Source: an uncultured Campylobacter sp.
GTDB taxonomy: Bacteria; Campylobacterota; Campylobacteria; Campylobacterales; Campylobacteraceae
Assembly (NCBI RefSeq): GCF_937921625.1
Contig: NZ_CAKZTI010000028.1
Span: 1-64,000 of the forward strand
DNA length: 64,000 nt
Reading direction: 5' to 3'
In this document: positions 1 to 9,019 of the stretch, piece after piece
How the letters are laid out: each line of letters starts with the position of its first letter
How positions within the stretch are numbered: position 1 is the stretch's first letter
Notes under the pieces: generated by a model
Told to the model about the DNA's origin: nothing
The model's input: only the letters and a program-made list of their open reading frames with translations
Databases searched by the model: none
Made by a program: the position numbers and the translations under genes

Positions 1-319
1 ACTGAGCTAACAGCGCTTGTTTGAAACAATCAATATTATAGCGGATCAGCCGCCGTTTGGCAAGGAAAAATAAAAATTCTTTTGCGGGGCAGGGGGCGTT
101 GCTAAAATTCAAACAGAGGATGCTTTGCATTTTTGGGCCTGATATTATAGAATAAGAAGAAGTTTAATTTTCCGTTGGAAGAAAATAAATTCCATATGGC
201 GGCGAAGCAGCAGCGCCGATCTGAATAGGCAAACTGGGAATAGGATATTTTCTCCCCCCGAGAGAGCGTGGGAACGTTTCTGGAGAGGAGAATTCAAACA
301 CGGGGAGGGTGTTTCGTTC
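1..319. other. Foreign leader region upstream of the first ORF
   Basis: No gene is recognised here. The stretch lacks the dense AAATTT words typical of the intergenic DNA further on, and it precedes an ORF of foreign character, so I take it as part of the same foreign segment. A G-rich ribosome-binding site (GGGAGGG, 302-308) sits 11 bases before the ATG at 320 and supports that start. Promoter elements could not be assigned with confidence. Confidence 0.5.
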
Positions 320-1837
320 ATGGAGAAGGTAACGGTTGGCAAGGGACAGGTACTTCACAGAAAGGGGGAAGAGGTTCGGGCACTGGAGATTGTGCTTTCG
401 GGCGCGCTGGTGATGACGGACGGGGATGAGGTCGAAGTCCGCCTGGGGAGCGGCACCGTGGCGGGCGCCGTTTACCTTCCCGGCGAGAAGTACACGTTCG
501 ATTACGTGGCTTCTGAGGATTCCACCTTGATGACGCTGCCGTATCTGGCGGCAGAGGATGTGGTGGAGGCCGTGGCCAGCACGCCTTCTATCGCGCCGGT
601 GATGGCGGCGGCCAGCATGGCACTCACGGAACGGATGCTGAGCGCATTAGCTGCAACGGAAGAAGCGGCGACCGAACTCTGCAAGGAGATCAAGTATAAT
701 TACAACGATTACCAGTTTTTGTGTGTGAAGTTGCAGACGGCGCCCACGCGATTTGCCTTTGTGGAAGGGCTGACTGTGTTCGAGCCCTCCGGCCTGGGCC
801 TGGGCTGGGAAGCAGAAGTCTGCCGGGCTTTCTGTGAACACGACGCAGCGCTTCGGGAGAAGTTCTACGCCCTGGATGTGAATTTCTGCCTGGAAACGGT
901 GATGCGGGCCTCGGAGACGGGCCGACGGGTGCGGAAGGAACTGGAAGCGGCGACGGAATTTATCAGCCAGACGAGGGCGGCCACGTCGTCCTTCGTGACG
1001 GCGTTTTATGACGTCAAGTCGCGGGTGGATGCCGAGACGCGCGGCGGATCGGAGGAAACGCCGGTCATCAGTAACGCGCTGGACGTGATTCTGGCGTTCT
1101 CCGGGGTCAGGAGCGAGGTAGCGGAGACGTTTCGCAAGGACCTTAAACAGTATGCGGAGACGGAGGATCGACGGGCGAAGTCGGATGAGATGCGGCATCT
1201 GCGCATGAGCCTCGCCGAGGGGTTCTATAAGATTTATGAAGCCGCCTTTTTCAAGAGCATGGAGACAAGCCACATTCCCGCCGAGGTGCGGATGTTTTTC
1301 CTGTTCGGCTTCATGGATGAGGGGCTGGCCGGGGCGGCCAATACGGAGACGCTGTACCGCGCTGCTGTGAGCTGGGAGGAAAACCCGGAGGGGCGGATCC
1401 TTCCCGTCTATGATTGGCTGACCAGGATTTACCGGGGAACGGCGATCCCGTCCAAGAATGAGTTCGATAACGACTGGTCGGAGTATCTCCGCGAAGAAGT
1501 GAGGACGGCGTCGATCACTCAGCAGAAGGCGGATGAGTTGCTAAATGACCGGCGGGCCATGGTACAATTTGAGATCCAGAATATGTTCAAGAGCGCCAAT
1601 CGGATCACGAATGGGAGAATGGCGTCGTTCGTGCCTGTTTTCACGGCGCAGGACGTGGTTCGGCCGCTGGATAAGTGCTTCGCTGGTCCAGATCAGGTGC
1701 AGGCGGCCTTCGACAAGGTGACAGAGATCGATTTCGGCTGCTTCTATCGTCCGGTGCTGACGGAATTCCCCGATCTGAAGATTACGCATTTCGTCTACAA
1801 TACGGAGATTAAGCCGTATTTGATTTTAATGCCGAAT
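320..1837 (+). CDS. Cyclic-nucleotide-binding-domain-like protein, 3' end lost at a chimeric join
   Basis: About 506 residues of a protein whose first ~110 residues resemble a cNMP-binding (CRP-like) beta-roll: an opening segment with GQVLHRKGEEV, then SGALVM and a GTVAGAVYLPGE-type turn. The remainder is a long, mostly helical region I do not recognise. Codon use is rich in GG-ending and CTG codons, unlike the Campylobacter genes downstream, and suggests a Firmicutes (Lachnospiraceae-like) source; that assignment is inference. The open frame continues to a stop at 1888, but the bases after about 1837 are the antisense of topA, so the last ~17 residues of the frame are not native. Function unknown; a cAMP/cGMP sensor role is only suggested by the fold. 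Confidence 0.6.
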
Positions 1838-1956
1838 TTTTTCTGCGGCAGATCGCGGATATGGCCTTTAGACGCGATTACGTCGTAATTGTCGCCTAAG
1901 AAATTTTTGATCGTTTTGGCTTTTGCGGGGGATTCTACGATGATTAATTTTTTCAT
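1822..1956 (-). pseudogene. topA: DNA topoisomerase I, first 45 codons only (truncated by chimeric join)
   Basis: Read on the reverse strand from an ATG at 1956, the frame gives an N-terminus with LIIVESPAKAKTIKNFLG, then ASKGHIRDLP and KKFGIKI. This is the TOPRIM start of type IA topoisomerase I (the E of IIVESPAKA is the metal-binding glutamate). Homology stops abruptly after codon 45 at 1822, where the foreign segment begins, so more than 90% of the gene is missing. A good ribosome-binding site (AAAGGA) lies inside the end of dcd, and the gap to the dcd stop is 3 bases, so dcd and topA form a transcription unit. Because topA is normally indispensable, this is more likely a misjoin than a real disruption. 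Confidence 0.85.
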
Positions 1957-1959
1957 TGC

Positions 1960-2523
1960 TTAATCCTTTAGAATTCTGGGCAGCGTGATGCCCTTTTGGC
2001 TTTGGTATTTGCCATTTTTATCGCAGTAGCTCACCTCGCACGGCTCATCTCCTTGCAGAAACAAAACCTGCGCGATGCCTTCGTTCGCGTAAATTTTTGC
2101 AGGCAGCGGCGTGGTGTTGGAAATTTCAATCGTGATATGTCCCTCAAAACCGGGCTCAAAGGGCGTTACGTTTACGATGATGCCGCAGCGCGCGTAGGTG
2201 CTTTTGCCGAGGCAGATCGCAAGTACGTCGCGCGGCATTTTGAAGTATTCGATAGTGCGCGCTAGCGCGAAGGAATTAGGCGGCACGATGCAGACATCGC
2301 CCTCAAAATCCACGACGTTTTTTGCGTCGAAATTTTTAGGATCGACGACCGTTCCGCCGACGTTTGTAAAAATTTTAAATTCGCGCGCTACGCGTATGTC
2401 GTATCCGTAGCTGGAAAGTCCGTAGCTAACGACGCCGCGGCCGATATTTTCCTCGCAAAAAGGCGCTATCATATCGTGCTGCTGCGACATCTGTCTGATC
2501 CATTTATCGCTTTTCAGTCCCAT
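1960..2523 (-). CDS. dcd: dCTP deaminase
   Basis: 187 residues, the usual length. It deaminates dCTP to dUTP for thymidylate synthesis in the cytoplasm. The trimer active-site motif GKSTYARCG lies at 106-114, followed by the PFEPGFEGHITIEISN segment (121-136), whose glutamate near 133 is the expected general base by comparison with E. coli Dcd. The N-terminal SYGLSSYGYDIRV region (33-45) is also typical of the family. It is followed 3 bases later by the start of topA on the same strand and is divergent from the asparaginase gene. Nothing is missing. Confidence 0.97.
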   Translation of the reverse strand: MGLKSDKWIRQMSQQHDMIAPFCEENIGRGVVSYGLSSYGYDIRVAREFKIFTNVGGTVVDPKNFDAKNVVDFEGDVCIVPPNSFALARTIEYFKMPRDVLAICLGKSTYARCGIIVNVTPFEPGFEGHITIEISNTTPLPAKIYANEGIAQVLFLQGDEPCEVSYCDKNGKYQSQKGITLPRILKD

Positions 2524-2613
2524 AAAATTTCCTTAAAATAATCAAAATTTTTCGCGCATTATAGCAGCAAAATAAAATATAATAAAAATTTTATGCTAGA
2601 ATTTTGCTTAAAT

Positions 2614-2619
2614 TATAAA
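2614..2619 (+). promoter_or_regulatory. Candidate -10 element for the asparaginase gene
   Basis: TATAAA lies 28 bases before the ATG at 2647, in an AT-rich divergent spacer (2524-2646). Campylobacter sigma-70 promoters usually have a good -10 box and a weak -35 preceded by periodic AT stretches, which fits. A second TAGAAT lies at 2597-2602. The ribosome-binding site is AAGGAG just upstream of the ATG. Confidence 0.35.
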
Positions 2620-2646
2620 AATTTTATCACTTTTTAAGGAGCAACT

Positions 2647-3696
2647 ATGGGACTACTCAAGAAATTTGCGTTTATTACGTTTTTTATCGCGTCATCTTTG
2701 GCTGCTGCGAAGCCAAATATTTATATTTTAGCTACCGGCGGTACGATCGCAGGAAGCAGCGCAAGTGCCACGGAGGGCAACTATACCGCAGGCTCTAAGG
2801 GTGTAGAAGATATCTTAGCGGCAGTACCGCAGCTGGGGGATTTAGCTACGATTAAAAGTGAGCAAATTTCAAATATCGGCTCGCAGGAGATGAATGATGA
2901 AATTTGGCTCAAGCTCGCAAACCGCGTAAGCGAGCTGCTTACCAAAAACGACGTCGACGGCATCGTCATCGTGCACGGAACCGATACGATGGAGGAGACG
3001 GCGTATTTTTTAAGCCTGGTAGTAAAATCCAAAAAACCGATCGTTTTGGTGGGGGCGATGCGAAACGCTGATTCTATGAGTGCGGACGGCCCTTTAAATA
3101 TCTTTAACGCCGTAAGCGTTGCGGCAGATAAAAACGCTCGCGAAAAGGGCGCTCTTGTAGTGATGAACGACGAGATTCATGCTGCGCGCGAGGTTACGAA
3201 AACAAATACTACTAACGTTGCGGCTTTTGCCTCGCCGAATTCCGGCAAAATCGGCACCGTGAATTACGGAGTCGTAAATTTCTATATGGCACCGCTTCGC
3301 AAACACACCGTCGCAAGCGAGTTTAATATCAAGGATTTCAAATCCTTGCCGCGCGTCGATATTATTTACGCGCATCCGCAAGACGTGAGCGATTTCGTAG
3401 AGACTGCCGTACAAAAGGGCGCTAAGGGCATCGTAGTCGCCGGCATGGGAAACGGAAATTTATACCCCGATACGGAGGTTGCGCTTGCAAAAGCTAGCGA
3501 AGCGGGCGTGATAGTCGTGCGCTCAAGTCGCACGGGCAGCGGCTCAACTAGCGTAGGCTCAGAGGTGGACGACGCTAAGCTCGGCTTTTTAACCGCCGAT
3601 AATCTAAATCCGCAAAAGGCGCGCGTGCTGCTGATGCTGGCTCTTAGCAAAACGAGCGATAAAGCGAAAATTCAGAGCTTTTTTGCGACACATTAA
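2647..3696 (+). CDS. ansA: Type II (periplasmic) L-asparaginase
   Basis: 349 residues; hydrolyses asparagine to aspartate and ammonia. A cleavable signal peptide is visible (KK, hydrophobic residues 7-20, probable cut after AA near 21), so the enzyme should act in the periplasm. The first catalytic motif ATGGTIAGS has its nucleophile threonine at 33; the second, HGTDTMEETAYF, lies at 110-121 with T112 and D113; an IGSQ substrate-binding segment is at 77-80. Campylobacter annotation calls the homologue ansA although type II enzymes are ansB in E. coli. Monocistronic, ending near a hairpin. The aspartate produced could feed the acidic-amino-acid operon at 7771-13644, which is an inference. Confidence 0.95.
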   Translation: MGLLKKFAFITFFIASSLAAAKPNIYILATGGTIAGSSASATEGNYTAGSKGVEDILAAVPQLGDLATIKSEQISNIGSQEMNDEIWLKLANRVSELLTKNDVDGIVIVHGTDTMEETAYFLSLVVKSKKPIVLVGAMRNADSMSADGPLNIFNAVSVAADKNAREKGALVVMNDEIHAAREVTKTNTTNVAAFASPNSGKIGTVNYGVVNFYMAPLRKHTVASEFNIKDFKSLPRVDIIYAHPQDVSDFVETAVQKGAKGIVVAGMGNGNLYPDTEVALAKASEAGVIVVRSSRTGSGSTSVGSEVDDAKLGFLTADNLNPQKARVLLMLALSKTSDKAKIQSFFATH

Positions 3697-4117
3697 CGCA
3701 TAGGGCTTCGCGCGGATAGAATTTCGGCGCGGGGTTTTAAAACAAAATTTCGGCGCGAAATTTTAAAGAAAAGTAAGGCGCAGGATTTTGATACGAGCCC
3801 AAAAGTGGAATTTTAAAGCAAAGCGTGGCATTTTTGCGCTCTGAGCCTGGGCGTAGAATTTCGGTCGTAAAATTAAGCGTTAAATTTTGAAGGATTTAAA
3901 ATCATCCTGCGCCCTTACGGCAAAATTTCGTGTCTCGCTTGCGAAGTTCGAGCTTAAAATGAACGAGGCAAATTGCAGCCTATAAATCCTTAAAATCAGT
4001 CCGCAAATTCTGTCGTAAATTTCGCTTTGCACTTCTTAAAAGCCCTGCGAAAATCCATTTAAAGAAACAATTATAAAAATTTAGCTAAAATTTCGCAAAT
4101 TTTTTCAGGAGAAATTT
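3697..4117. other. Gene-free stretch between asparaginase and accB
   Basis: 421 bases without a credible gene. It holds a hairpin at 3744-3764, many AAATTT/AATTTTAAA words, and the accB leader with a TATAAA-like element around 4073 and an AGGAGA ribosome-binding site just before the ATG at 4118. No RNA gene is recognised. Confidence 0.6.
3744..3764 (+). terminator. Hairpin downstream of the asparaginase gene
   Basis: Perfect 9-bp inverted repeat: AAAATTTCG (3744-3752), a GCG loop, then CGAAATTTT (3756-3764), whose last four bases are a T-run. It lies 48 bases after the asparaginase stop. It could act as a rho-independent terminator in either direction, although the T-run is part of the stem. 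Confidence 0.45.
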
Positions 4118-4576
4118 ATGACAAAAGCAGAAATCAAAGAGTTAATGGACTTTTTCGGCGAGAAGCAGGGCATTAATGAGCTAAAAATTAAAGATAAAGA
4201 TTTTGAAATCGAGATAAAAAAATATGGCCCATGCGGTGGGAGCACGCCTCAGCTCGCCGCACCGGCACCCGCTCCGCAGCTTGCTGCGCCTTCAGTAAAC
4301 GTGCTCTTGGGCGACAAGCCCGCCACAAAAGGCTCGATGGATACGATCGACAGCCCGATGGTAGGTACTTTTTATAAGGCGCCGAGCCCCGGTGCGGCAG
4401 AGTTTGTAAGCGTGGGCCAGGTCGTGCATAAGGGCGATACGATCGGCATCATCGAAGCGATGAAGATTATGAACGAGATCGAAGCGGAATTCGACTGCCG
4501 CATCAAAAAAGCTCTCGTCGAAGACGGACAACCCGTCGAATACGCTATGGCGCTGTTTGAGGTCGAGAAGCTATGA
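4118..4576 (+). CDS. accB: Acetyl-CoA carboxylase biotin carboxyl carrier protein
   Basis: 152 residues. It carries the biotin that shuttles carboxyl groups in the first step of fatty acid synthesis. An N-terminal helical segment (1-35) is followed by an Ala/Pro-rich flexible linker (about 44-60) and a C-terminal biotinyl domain with EAMKIMNEIEAE (113-124). K116 is the lysine to be biotinylated. An AGGAG ribosome-binding site precedes the ATG. The stop overlaps the accC start by 4 bases (ATGA), so the two subunits are translationally coupled. Confidence 0.97.
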   Translation: MTKAEIKELMDFFGEKQGINELKIKDKDFEIEIKKYGPCGGSTPQLAAPAPAPQLAAPSVNVLLGDKPATKGSMDTIDSPMVGTFYKAPSPGAAEFVSVGQVVHKGDTIGIIEAMKIMNEIEAEFDCRIKKALVEDGQPVEYAMALFEVEKL

Positions 4577-5910
4577 GGGAGCTTAAGAAAATTCTAATCG
4601 CAAATCGCGGCGAGATAGCGCTTAGAGCGCTTCGCACGATCCAAGAGATGGGCAAACAAGCCATCGTCGTGCACTCTACCGTCGATCAGGACGCGCTTTA
4701 CGTCAAATACGCCGACGCGTCGGTCTGCATAGGCGGACCGCGCAGCAGCGATAGTTACCTAAATATCCCCGCGATCATCACGGCGTGTGAGCTAACGGAA
4801 GCCGACGCGATATTTCCGGGATACGGCTTTTTGAGCGAAAGTCAAAATTTCGTAGAAATTTGCGCTAAGCACGGCATTAAATTTATCGGCCCGAGCGTCG
4901 AGGCGATGACCTTGATGAGCGATAAGAGCAAGGCCAAGCAAGTGATGATGCGCGCGGGCATCCCCGTAGTGCCTGGCAGCGACGGCGCGATCGCAAGCGT
5001 CGAAGAGGCACGCAAGCTAGCCGCCGAAATCGGCTATCCTGTCATCATTAAAGCCGCAGCCGGTGGCGGTGGGCGCGGAATGCGCGTGGTCGAGCGCGAA
5101 GAGGATATCGAAAAGCTCTTTTGGTCGGCAGAGAGCGAAGCGATGAGCGCGTTCGGCGACGGCACGATGTATATGGAAAAATATATCACAAACCCGCGCC
5201 ACATCGAGGTTCAGGTCTTGGGCGACGAGCATGGACACGTCGTGCATATCGGCGAGCGCGACTGCTCGATGCAGCGCCGCCATCAAAAGCTGATCGAAGA
5301 AAGCCCGGCCGTGATCTTGGACGAGCCGACACGAAAGAGCCTGCACGAAACGGCGGTTCGCGCCGCTAAGGCGATCGGATACGCAAGCGCGGGAACGTTT
5401 GAGTTTTTATACGATAGCAAGGATAAAAAATTCTATTTCATCGAGATGAATACCCGCTTGCAGGTCGAACACACCGTAAGCGAGATGCGAAGCGGGCTCG
5501 ATCTGATTGAGTGGATGATCCGCATCGCGCAGGGCGAGAAGCTGCTGCCTCAAAGCGAGATAAAATTTAGCGGGCATGCGCTTGAGTGCCGCATCACCGC
5601 CGAGGACTCTAAAAGCTTTATGCCAAACCCGGGTAAAATCACAAAATACGTTGCTCCGGGCGGCAGAAACGTCCGTATGGATAGTCACGTCTATGAGGGC
5701 TACTCGGTGCCGCCTTACTACGACAGCATGATCGGTAAGCTCATCGTTTACGACAAGGACCGCGAGCGTGCGATTGCGAAGATGAAAGTCGCGCTAGATG
5801 AGCTCATCATCGGTGGTATAAAATCGACGCGCGATTTTCATCTTAGAATGATGAATAACCCCGATTTCGTGGATAATAACTACGACACAAATTACCTAGC
5901 CAAGCACTGA
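4573..5910 (+). CDS. accC: Acetyl-CoA carboxylase, biotin carboxylase subunit
   Basis: 445 residues, the usual length. It carboxylates the biotin on AccB using ATP and bicarbonate. The N-terminal ILIANRGEIALR segment (7-18) begins the pre-ATP-grasp domain. The glycine-rich ATP loop AGGGGRGMRV lies at 163-172, and the EMNTRLQVEHTVSE active-site stretch is in the second half of the ATP-grasp domain. Second gene of the accBC pair, overlapping accB by 4 bases. A strong hairpin begins 2 bases after the stop and probably ends the unit. Confidence 0.97.
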   Translation: MRELKKILIANRGEIALRALRTIQEMGKQAIVVHSTVDQDALYVKYADASVCIGGPRSSDSYLNIPAIITACELTEADAIFPGYGFLSESQNFVEICAKHGIKFIGPSVEAMTLMSDKSKAKQVMMRAGIPVVPGSDGAIASVEEARKLAAEIGYPVIIKAAAGGGGRGMRVVEREEDIEKLFWSAESEAMSAFGDGTMYMEKYITNPRHIEVQVLGDEHGHVVHIGERDCSMQRRHQKLIEESPAVILDEPTRKSLHETAVRAAKAIGYASAGTFEFLYDSKDKKFYFIEMNTRLQVEHTVSEMRSGLDLIEWMIRIAQGEKLLPQSEIKFSGHALECRITAEDSKSFMPNPGKITKYVAPGGRNVRMDSHVYEGYSVPPYYDSMIGKLIVYDKDRERAIAKMKVALDELIIGGIKSTRDFHLRMMNNPDFVDNNYDTNYLAKH

Positions 5911-5911
5911 A

Positions 5912-5951
5912 TTTAAAATTCCAAGGGATAAAATTCTCTTGGAATTTTAAA
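5912..5951 (+). terminator. Rho-independent-type terminator after accC
   Basis: Perfect 14-bp inverted repeat: TTTAAAATTCCAAG (5912-5925) and its complement (5938-5951), separated by a 12-base loop. The stem begins 2 bases after the accC stop and its descending arm contains TTTT. The position and perfection of the stem make it the likely end of the accBC transcript. Confidence 0.65.
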
Positions 5952-5954
5952 ACT

Positions 5955-6032
5955 CTATTTGAAATTCTACATTTAAAATTCCATCTGAAATTTTACATTT
6001 AAAAAGCTACTTGAAATTTTGTTTTAAAATCC
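5955..6032 (+). repeat. Three imperfect 26-bp tandem repeats
   Basis: Units at 5955-5980, 5981-6006 and 6007-6032, each of the form CTAYYTGAAATTYTRCATTTAAAA. The first two match at about 21 of 26 positions; the third is more diverged. They follow directly on the accC terminator. Function unknown; this may be simple duplication within AT-rich spacer DNA. Confidence 0.55.
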
Positions 6033-6526
6033 CGTCGCTCCATGCTTTAAATTTTGCTATTAAATTTGCCGTCAAATTTAGGTGAAGATGCGCGAGATAC
6101 GCCATTATTGTAGCTTATGTGTTTTGCGGCGAGATTGACGGCGGGCTCGGTTAAAGTTTACGTTCTGCGGCGGTTGAAATTTAGAATACGTGTCTTGCTG
6201 TCGCAAATATTTGCTCTTGTCCATGCGGTTTAGCGTTGATATGCGCCGCTACGATATTTTTCTTTCATACGTAGCGATCGAGTTAAATTTAGTATTGCGC
6301 GCTCTATGATTTATTTTGGCGACCGGCTGCCGATGTATGCGAGTAAGCGGTATAAAATTTACCGCGCGCCGCCAACGCACGTTCTGCATAAATTTTTATC
6401 GCGCTCGTCGTTGCGAGTATGAAAAAGCAGTATCGAGCAGTAAATTTTAAACTATCTCGCCGTATGCGCTTAAAACAGCGCCATGCTTTGCGGGCAAAGT
6501 GCGCGAGATTTTTAAATTATCAAATT

Positions 6527-7534
6527 TCAAACTCCAAATTCCTCGTAAAATTTATTCAGATAATCGGCGTAGTAGAAGTTTTGATTTCTAGCGTCAAATT
6601 TGCCCGCTAGCTCCAAAGCCGTTTTGTAGTCGCTCTCATCGCCGAATGCACTAACGGCGATAAAAAATCGTAGGTCGTTTAGATCGTCGTTGCCGTCAAG
6701 GATCGCCGCGGAGTGCTTGCGCGCTAAGCTTAACGCCGTCTCGCGCTCATCCAGCCTAACGGCGATCTCGATTAGCGGCGCGATCTGGTTTATGACGCGA
6801 GGATTTGACTCGATCGTCGCCGCGGCCTTTGGCAGCAGGGTTTTTGCCTCCTCTATCTTGCCCGTCTTTATCATGCTAAAAAGTATCGGCGCGTAGGTTA
6901 TGTGCGGCACCTCGGAGCAGGTTAGTTCGCCCGAGAGTATCGGCTCGGCAAGACCCAGCGCCGCTTCGTGTTCGCCTGCAAAATTTAAATACGCGATCTC
7001 GCTTGATGCCTCGCACGCCTCGCAGTCGGACATATCGTCTTTGGCGAGCTTTTTCCACAGCTCATAGTTTGCCTTCGCCTCTCTAGCATCGCCCATATCG
7101 ATGTTTTGATTCATCAAAGCCTTGTAATAAGCCGCCAGCGAGAGCTCCAAGCGCTCGTAGTAAAACAGCATCGCTTCGTTTACCTCGTCTATGAGCTCTT
7201 TTTCTATCATGGAGCTTTTGGCGACTCCCGAAACGATCCATTTAAATTTCCACAGGCAGTCCGTAAAGTCGTTAAAATTCGGGTATTCGCTCTTGCTATC
7301 TTTCAAATTTTGCGCGATGTAGCCCGTGAGCCACATTAGCGCCCTCGTTCTTAAAACCGCGCCGAATTTTTCAAATTCCTCGTTTAGCACAAAGTCGCAA
7401 ATTTGCGCGGCAAATTCGAAATTTTCCGCTTCTACGGCGTCTTTTATCGCATCAAACAGATACTCCTCCTTATCCGCCAACCTATCAAATTGCCTTAGCT
7501 TTTCATAAAGCCCCTCTAGCGAGCCCTGTTTCAT
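6527..7534 (-). CDS. Hypothetical helical-repeat (TPR-like) protein
   Basis: 335 residues, not recognised as a named family. Composition and periodicity point to an all-helical, TPR-like solenoid: many short helix pairs with small residues at turns, for example AIKDAVEAENFEFAAQICDF near the N-terminus and AKTLLPKAAATIESNPRV later. No signal peptide or membrane segment, so probably cytoplasmic. A role as a scaffold or interaction protein is only inferred from the fold type. It stands alone, with convergent spacer DNA on one side and a divergent spacer before the M20 operon on the other. The frame is intact with normal Campylobacter codon use, so it is likely a real gene. Confidence 0.8.
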   Translation of the reverse strand: MKQGSLEGLYEKLRQFDRLADKEEYLFDAIKDAVEAENFEFAAQICDFVLNEEFEKFGAVLRTRALMWLTGYIAQNLKDSKSEYPNFNDFTDCLWKFKWIVSGVAKSSMIEKELIDEVNEAMLFYYERLELSLAAYYKALMNQNIDMGDAREAKANYELWKKLAKDDMSDCEACEASSEIAYLNFAGEHEAALGLAEPILSGELTCSEVPHITYAPILFSMIKTGKIEEAKTLLPKAAATIESNPRVINQIAPLIEIAVRLDERETALSLARKHSAAILDGNDDLNDLRFFIAVSAFGDESDYKTALELAGKFDARNQNFYYADYLNKFYEEFGV

Positions 7535-7770
7535 TCCTGATCCTTATTAAATTTTGCGATAATTATATCCGTTTAATCTGAAGCTAAGCAGCTTATCGCG
7601 ATTTTAAAGCCCAAAAGGCAAAATTTAAAATTTATAGCGTTATCTTAAAAGCGACTTTGCTCGCGCCATTTTAGCGCCCTGTTTGCCGCCGCGATAGGCA
7701 AATTTCAGCTTTGTTATATAAATTTAATATTAAAATGCTGTATTCATAAATTTTTTAAAAAAGGGGATTT

Positions 7771-9009
7771 ATGGACATAAACATGCAGCGCTTTAAAAGC
7801 GAGTTCGAGCAGATAAGCCGTTTTGGGGCTTTGGCGGGCGGTGGACTTACGCGGCTTGCGTTTTCGCGCGAGGACAAAGCGGCGCGCAACTTCCTCATAT
7901 CGCTACTTCAAAAAGAAAATTTCAAGATCAGAATCGACGATACGGGCAATATTTTCGCTAAATTTGGAGGCGTTCAAAATCCCGATCTGCCGTCCGTCAG
8001 CGCTGGCTCGCATATCGATAGCGTACCGCAAGGCGGCTTTTACGACGGCACGCTAGGCGTCATGGCCGCTTTGGAGGCGATCCGAGCGGTGCGAGATAGC
8101 GGCGAAAAGCTTGCGCGCCCGCTGGAGTTCATCGTCTTTGTTTGCGAGGAGTCGAGCCGCTTTAAAATGGCGACCGTAGGCAGCAAGATAATTAGCGGCA
8201 AACTATCGCGGCAGCAGCTAGGCGAGCTAAAGGATAAAGACGGAATTTCGCTATTTGACGCCATGCAAGATTTCGGGCTAAATCCCGCAAATTTAAAAAG
8301 CTGCGTCCTGCCAAAATCCAGCTTTCATAGCTATATCGAGCTTCATATCGAGCAGGGGCCGGTATTGCAGCGACGCGGTATCCCCGTAGGCATCGTCACG
8401 GGTATCGCCGCGCCCGTGCGATACGAGCTGCGGATCGAGGGCAGAGCCGATCACAGCGGCGCTACGCCGATGGATATGCGCTGCGACGCCCTAACTTGCG
8501 CTAGCGAGATCATTTTAAGCGCGGAGAGGATCGCTAAGGAGGGCAAAACCACGGTTGCGACGACGGGCTATGCAAACGCGCTTCCCGGCGTGCTAAACGT
8601 GATCCCGGGCTCCTGCACGCTAGGTCTTGATATACGCGATATAGACGAGGATGCGCTTAGAGCGGTGGACGATCAAATTTGCGCCACGATAGATGAAATT
8701 TGCGCTCGCAGAGGGTGTAGATTTGAACTAAAAAATCTCATCAAAGATCGCCCCGTAAAGCTAAGCGAGGAGATGATAGATCTGCTTGAGAGCTGTGCCG
8801 GCGAGCTTAAAATTCCAAGCCTGAGGCTTCCTAGCGGCGCGGGACACGACGCGATGAATATGACGGGGCTTGCGGATCGCGTGGGGATGCTTTTCGTGCC
8901 GTGCAAGGACGGCATCAGCCACAACGTAAACGAAAGCATAAACTGGAACGACGCCTTCGCCGCTACGAAGGTTTTAGCCGCGGCGATGTTAAACTTAGCC
9001 AAAAAATAA
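7771..9009 (+). CDS. M20-family amidase/hydantoinase-type hydrolase (N-carbamoyl-amino-acid hydrolase-like)
   Basis: 412 residues of the allantoate amidohydrolase / N-carbamoyl-L-amino-acid hydrolase / beta-ureidopropionase branch of metallopeptidase M20. Visible zinc-site residues: H81 in GSHIDSVPQGG, D92 in GFYDGTLGV and E126-E127 in VCEESSRF. The family IELHIEQGP motif follows in the middle and GAGHDAMNM near the C-terminus. It removes carbamoyl or similar groups from amino acids; the exact substrate cannot be read from sequence. First gene of a five-gene unit (7771-13644), with a GGGGA ribosome-binding site and 10 bases before the next gene. The context suggests scavenging of modified or peptide-bound acidic amino acids. 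Confidence 0.88.
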   Translation: MDINMQRFKSEFEQISRFGALAGGGLTRLAFSREDKAARNFLISLLQKENFKIRIDDTGNIFAKFGGVQNPDLPSVSAGSHIDSVPQGGFYDGTLGVMAALEAIRAVRDSGEKLARPLEFIVFVCEESSRFKMATVGSKIISGKLSRQQLGELKDKDGISLFDAMQDFGLNPANLKSCVLPKSSFHSYIELHIEQGPVLQRRGIPVGIVTGIAAPVRYELRIEGRADHSGATPMDMRCDALTCASEIILSAERIAKEGKTTVATTGYANALPGVLNVIPGSCTLGLDIRDIDEDALRAVDDQICATIDEICARRGCRFELKNLIKDRPVKLSEEMIDLLESCAGELKIPSLRLPSGAGHDAMNMTGLADRVGMLFVPCKDGISHNVNESINWNDAFAATKVLAAAMLNLAKK

Positions 9010-9019
9010 AGGAGAGAAG

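Larger units (their letters stand above)
5911..6526. other. Gene-free stretch between accC and the next convergent gene
   Basis: About 615 bases with no credible gene. It holds the accC terminator and the 26-bp repeats, then mixed sequence rich in AAATTT words. A 63-codon frame at 6419-6610 overlaps the following reverse gene and has no recognisable features. It could be decayed DNA, but I cannot name an ancestor. Confidence 0.5.

Noticed and set aside
1838..1888. C-terminal extension of the foreign ORF to its stop at 1888
   Set aside because: These bases are the antisense of the topA N-terminus, so the open frame past about 1837 is accidental.
6419..6610. Forward 63-codon ORF
   Set aside because: It overlaps the end of an intact reverse gene and shows no family features or ribosome-binding site.
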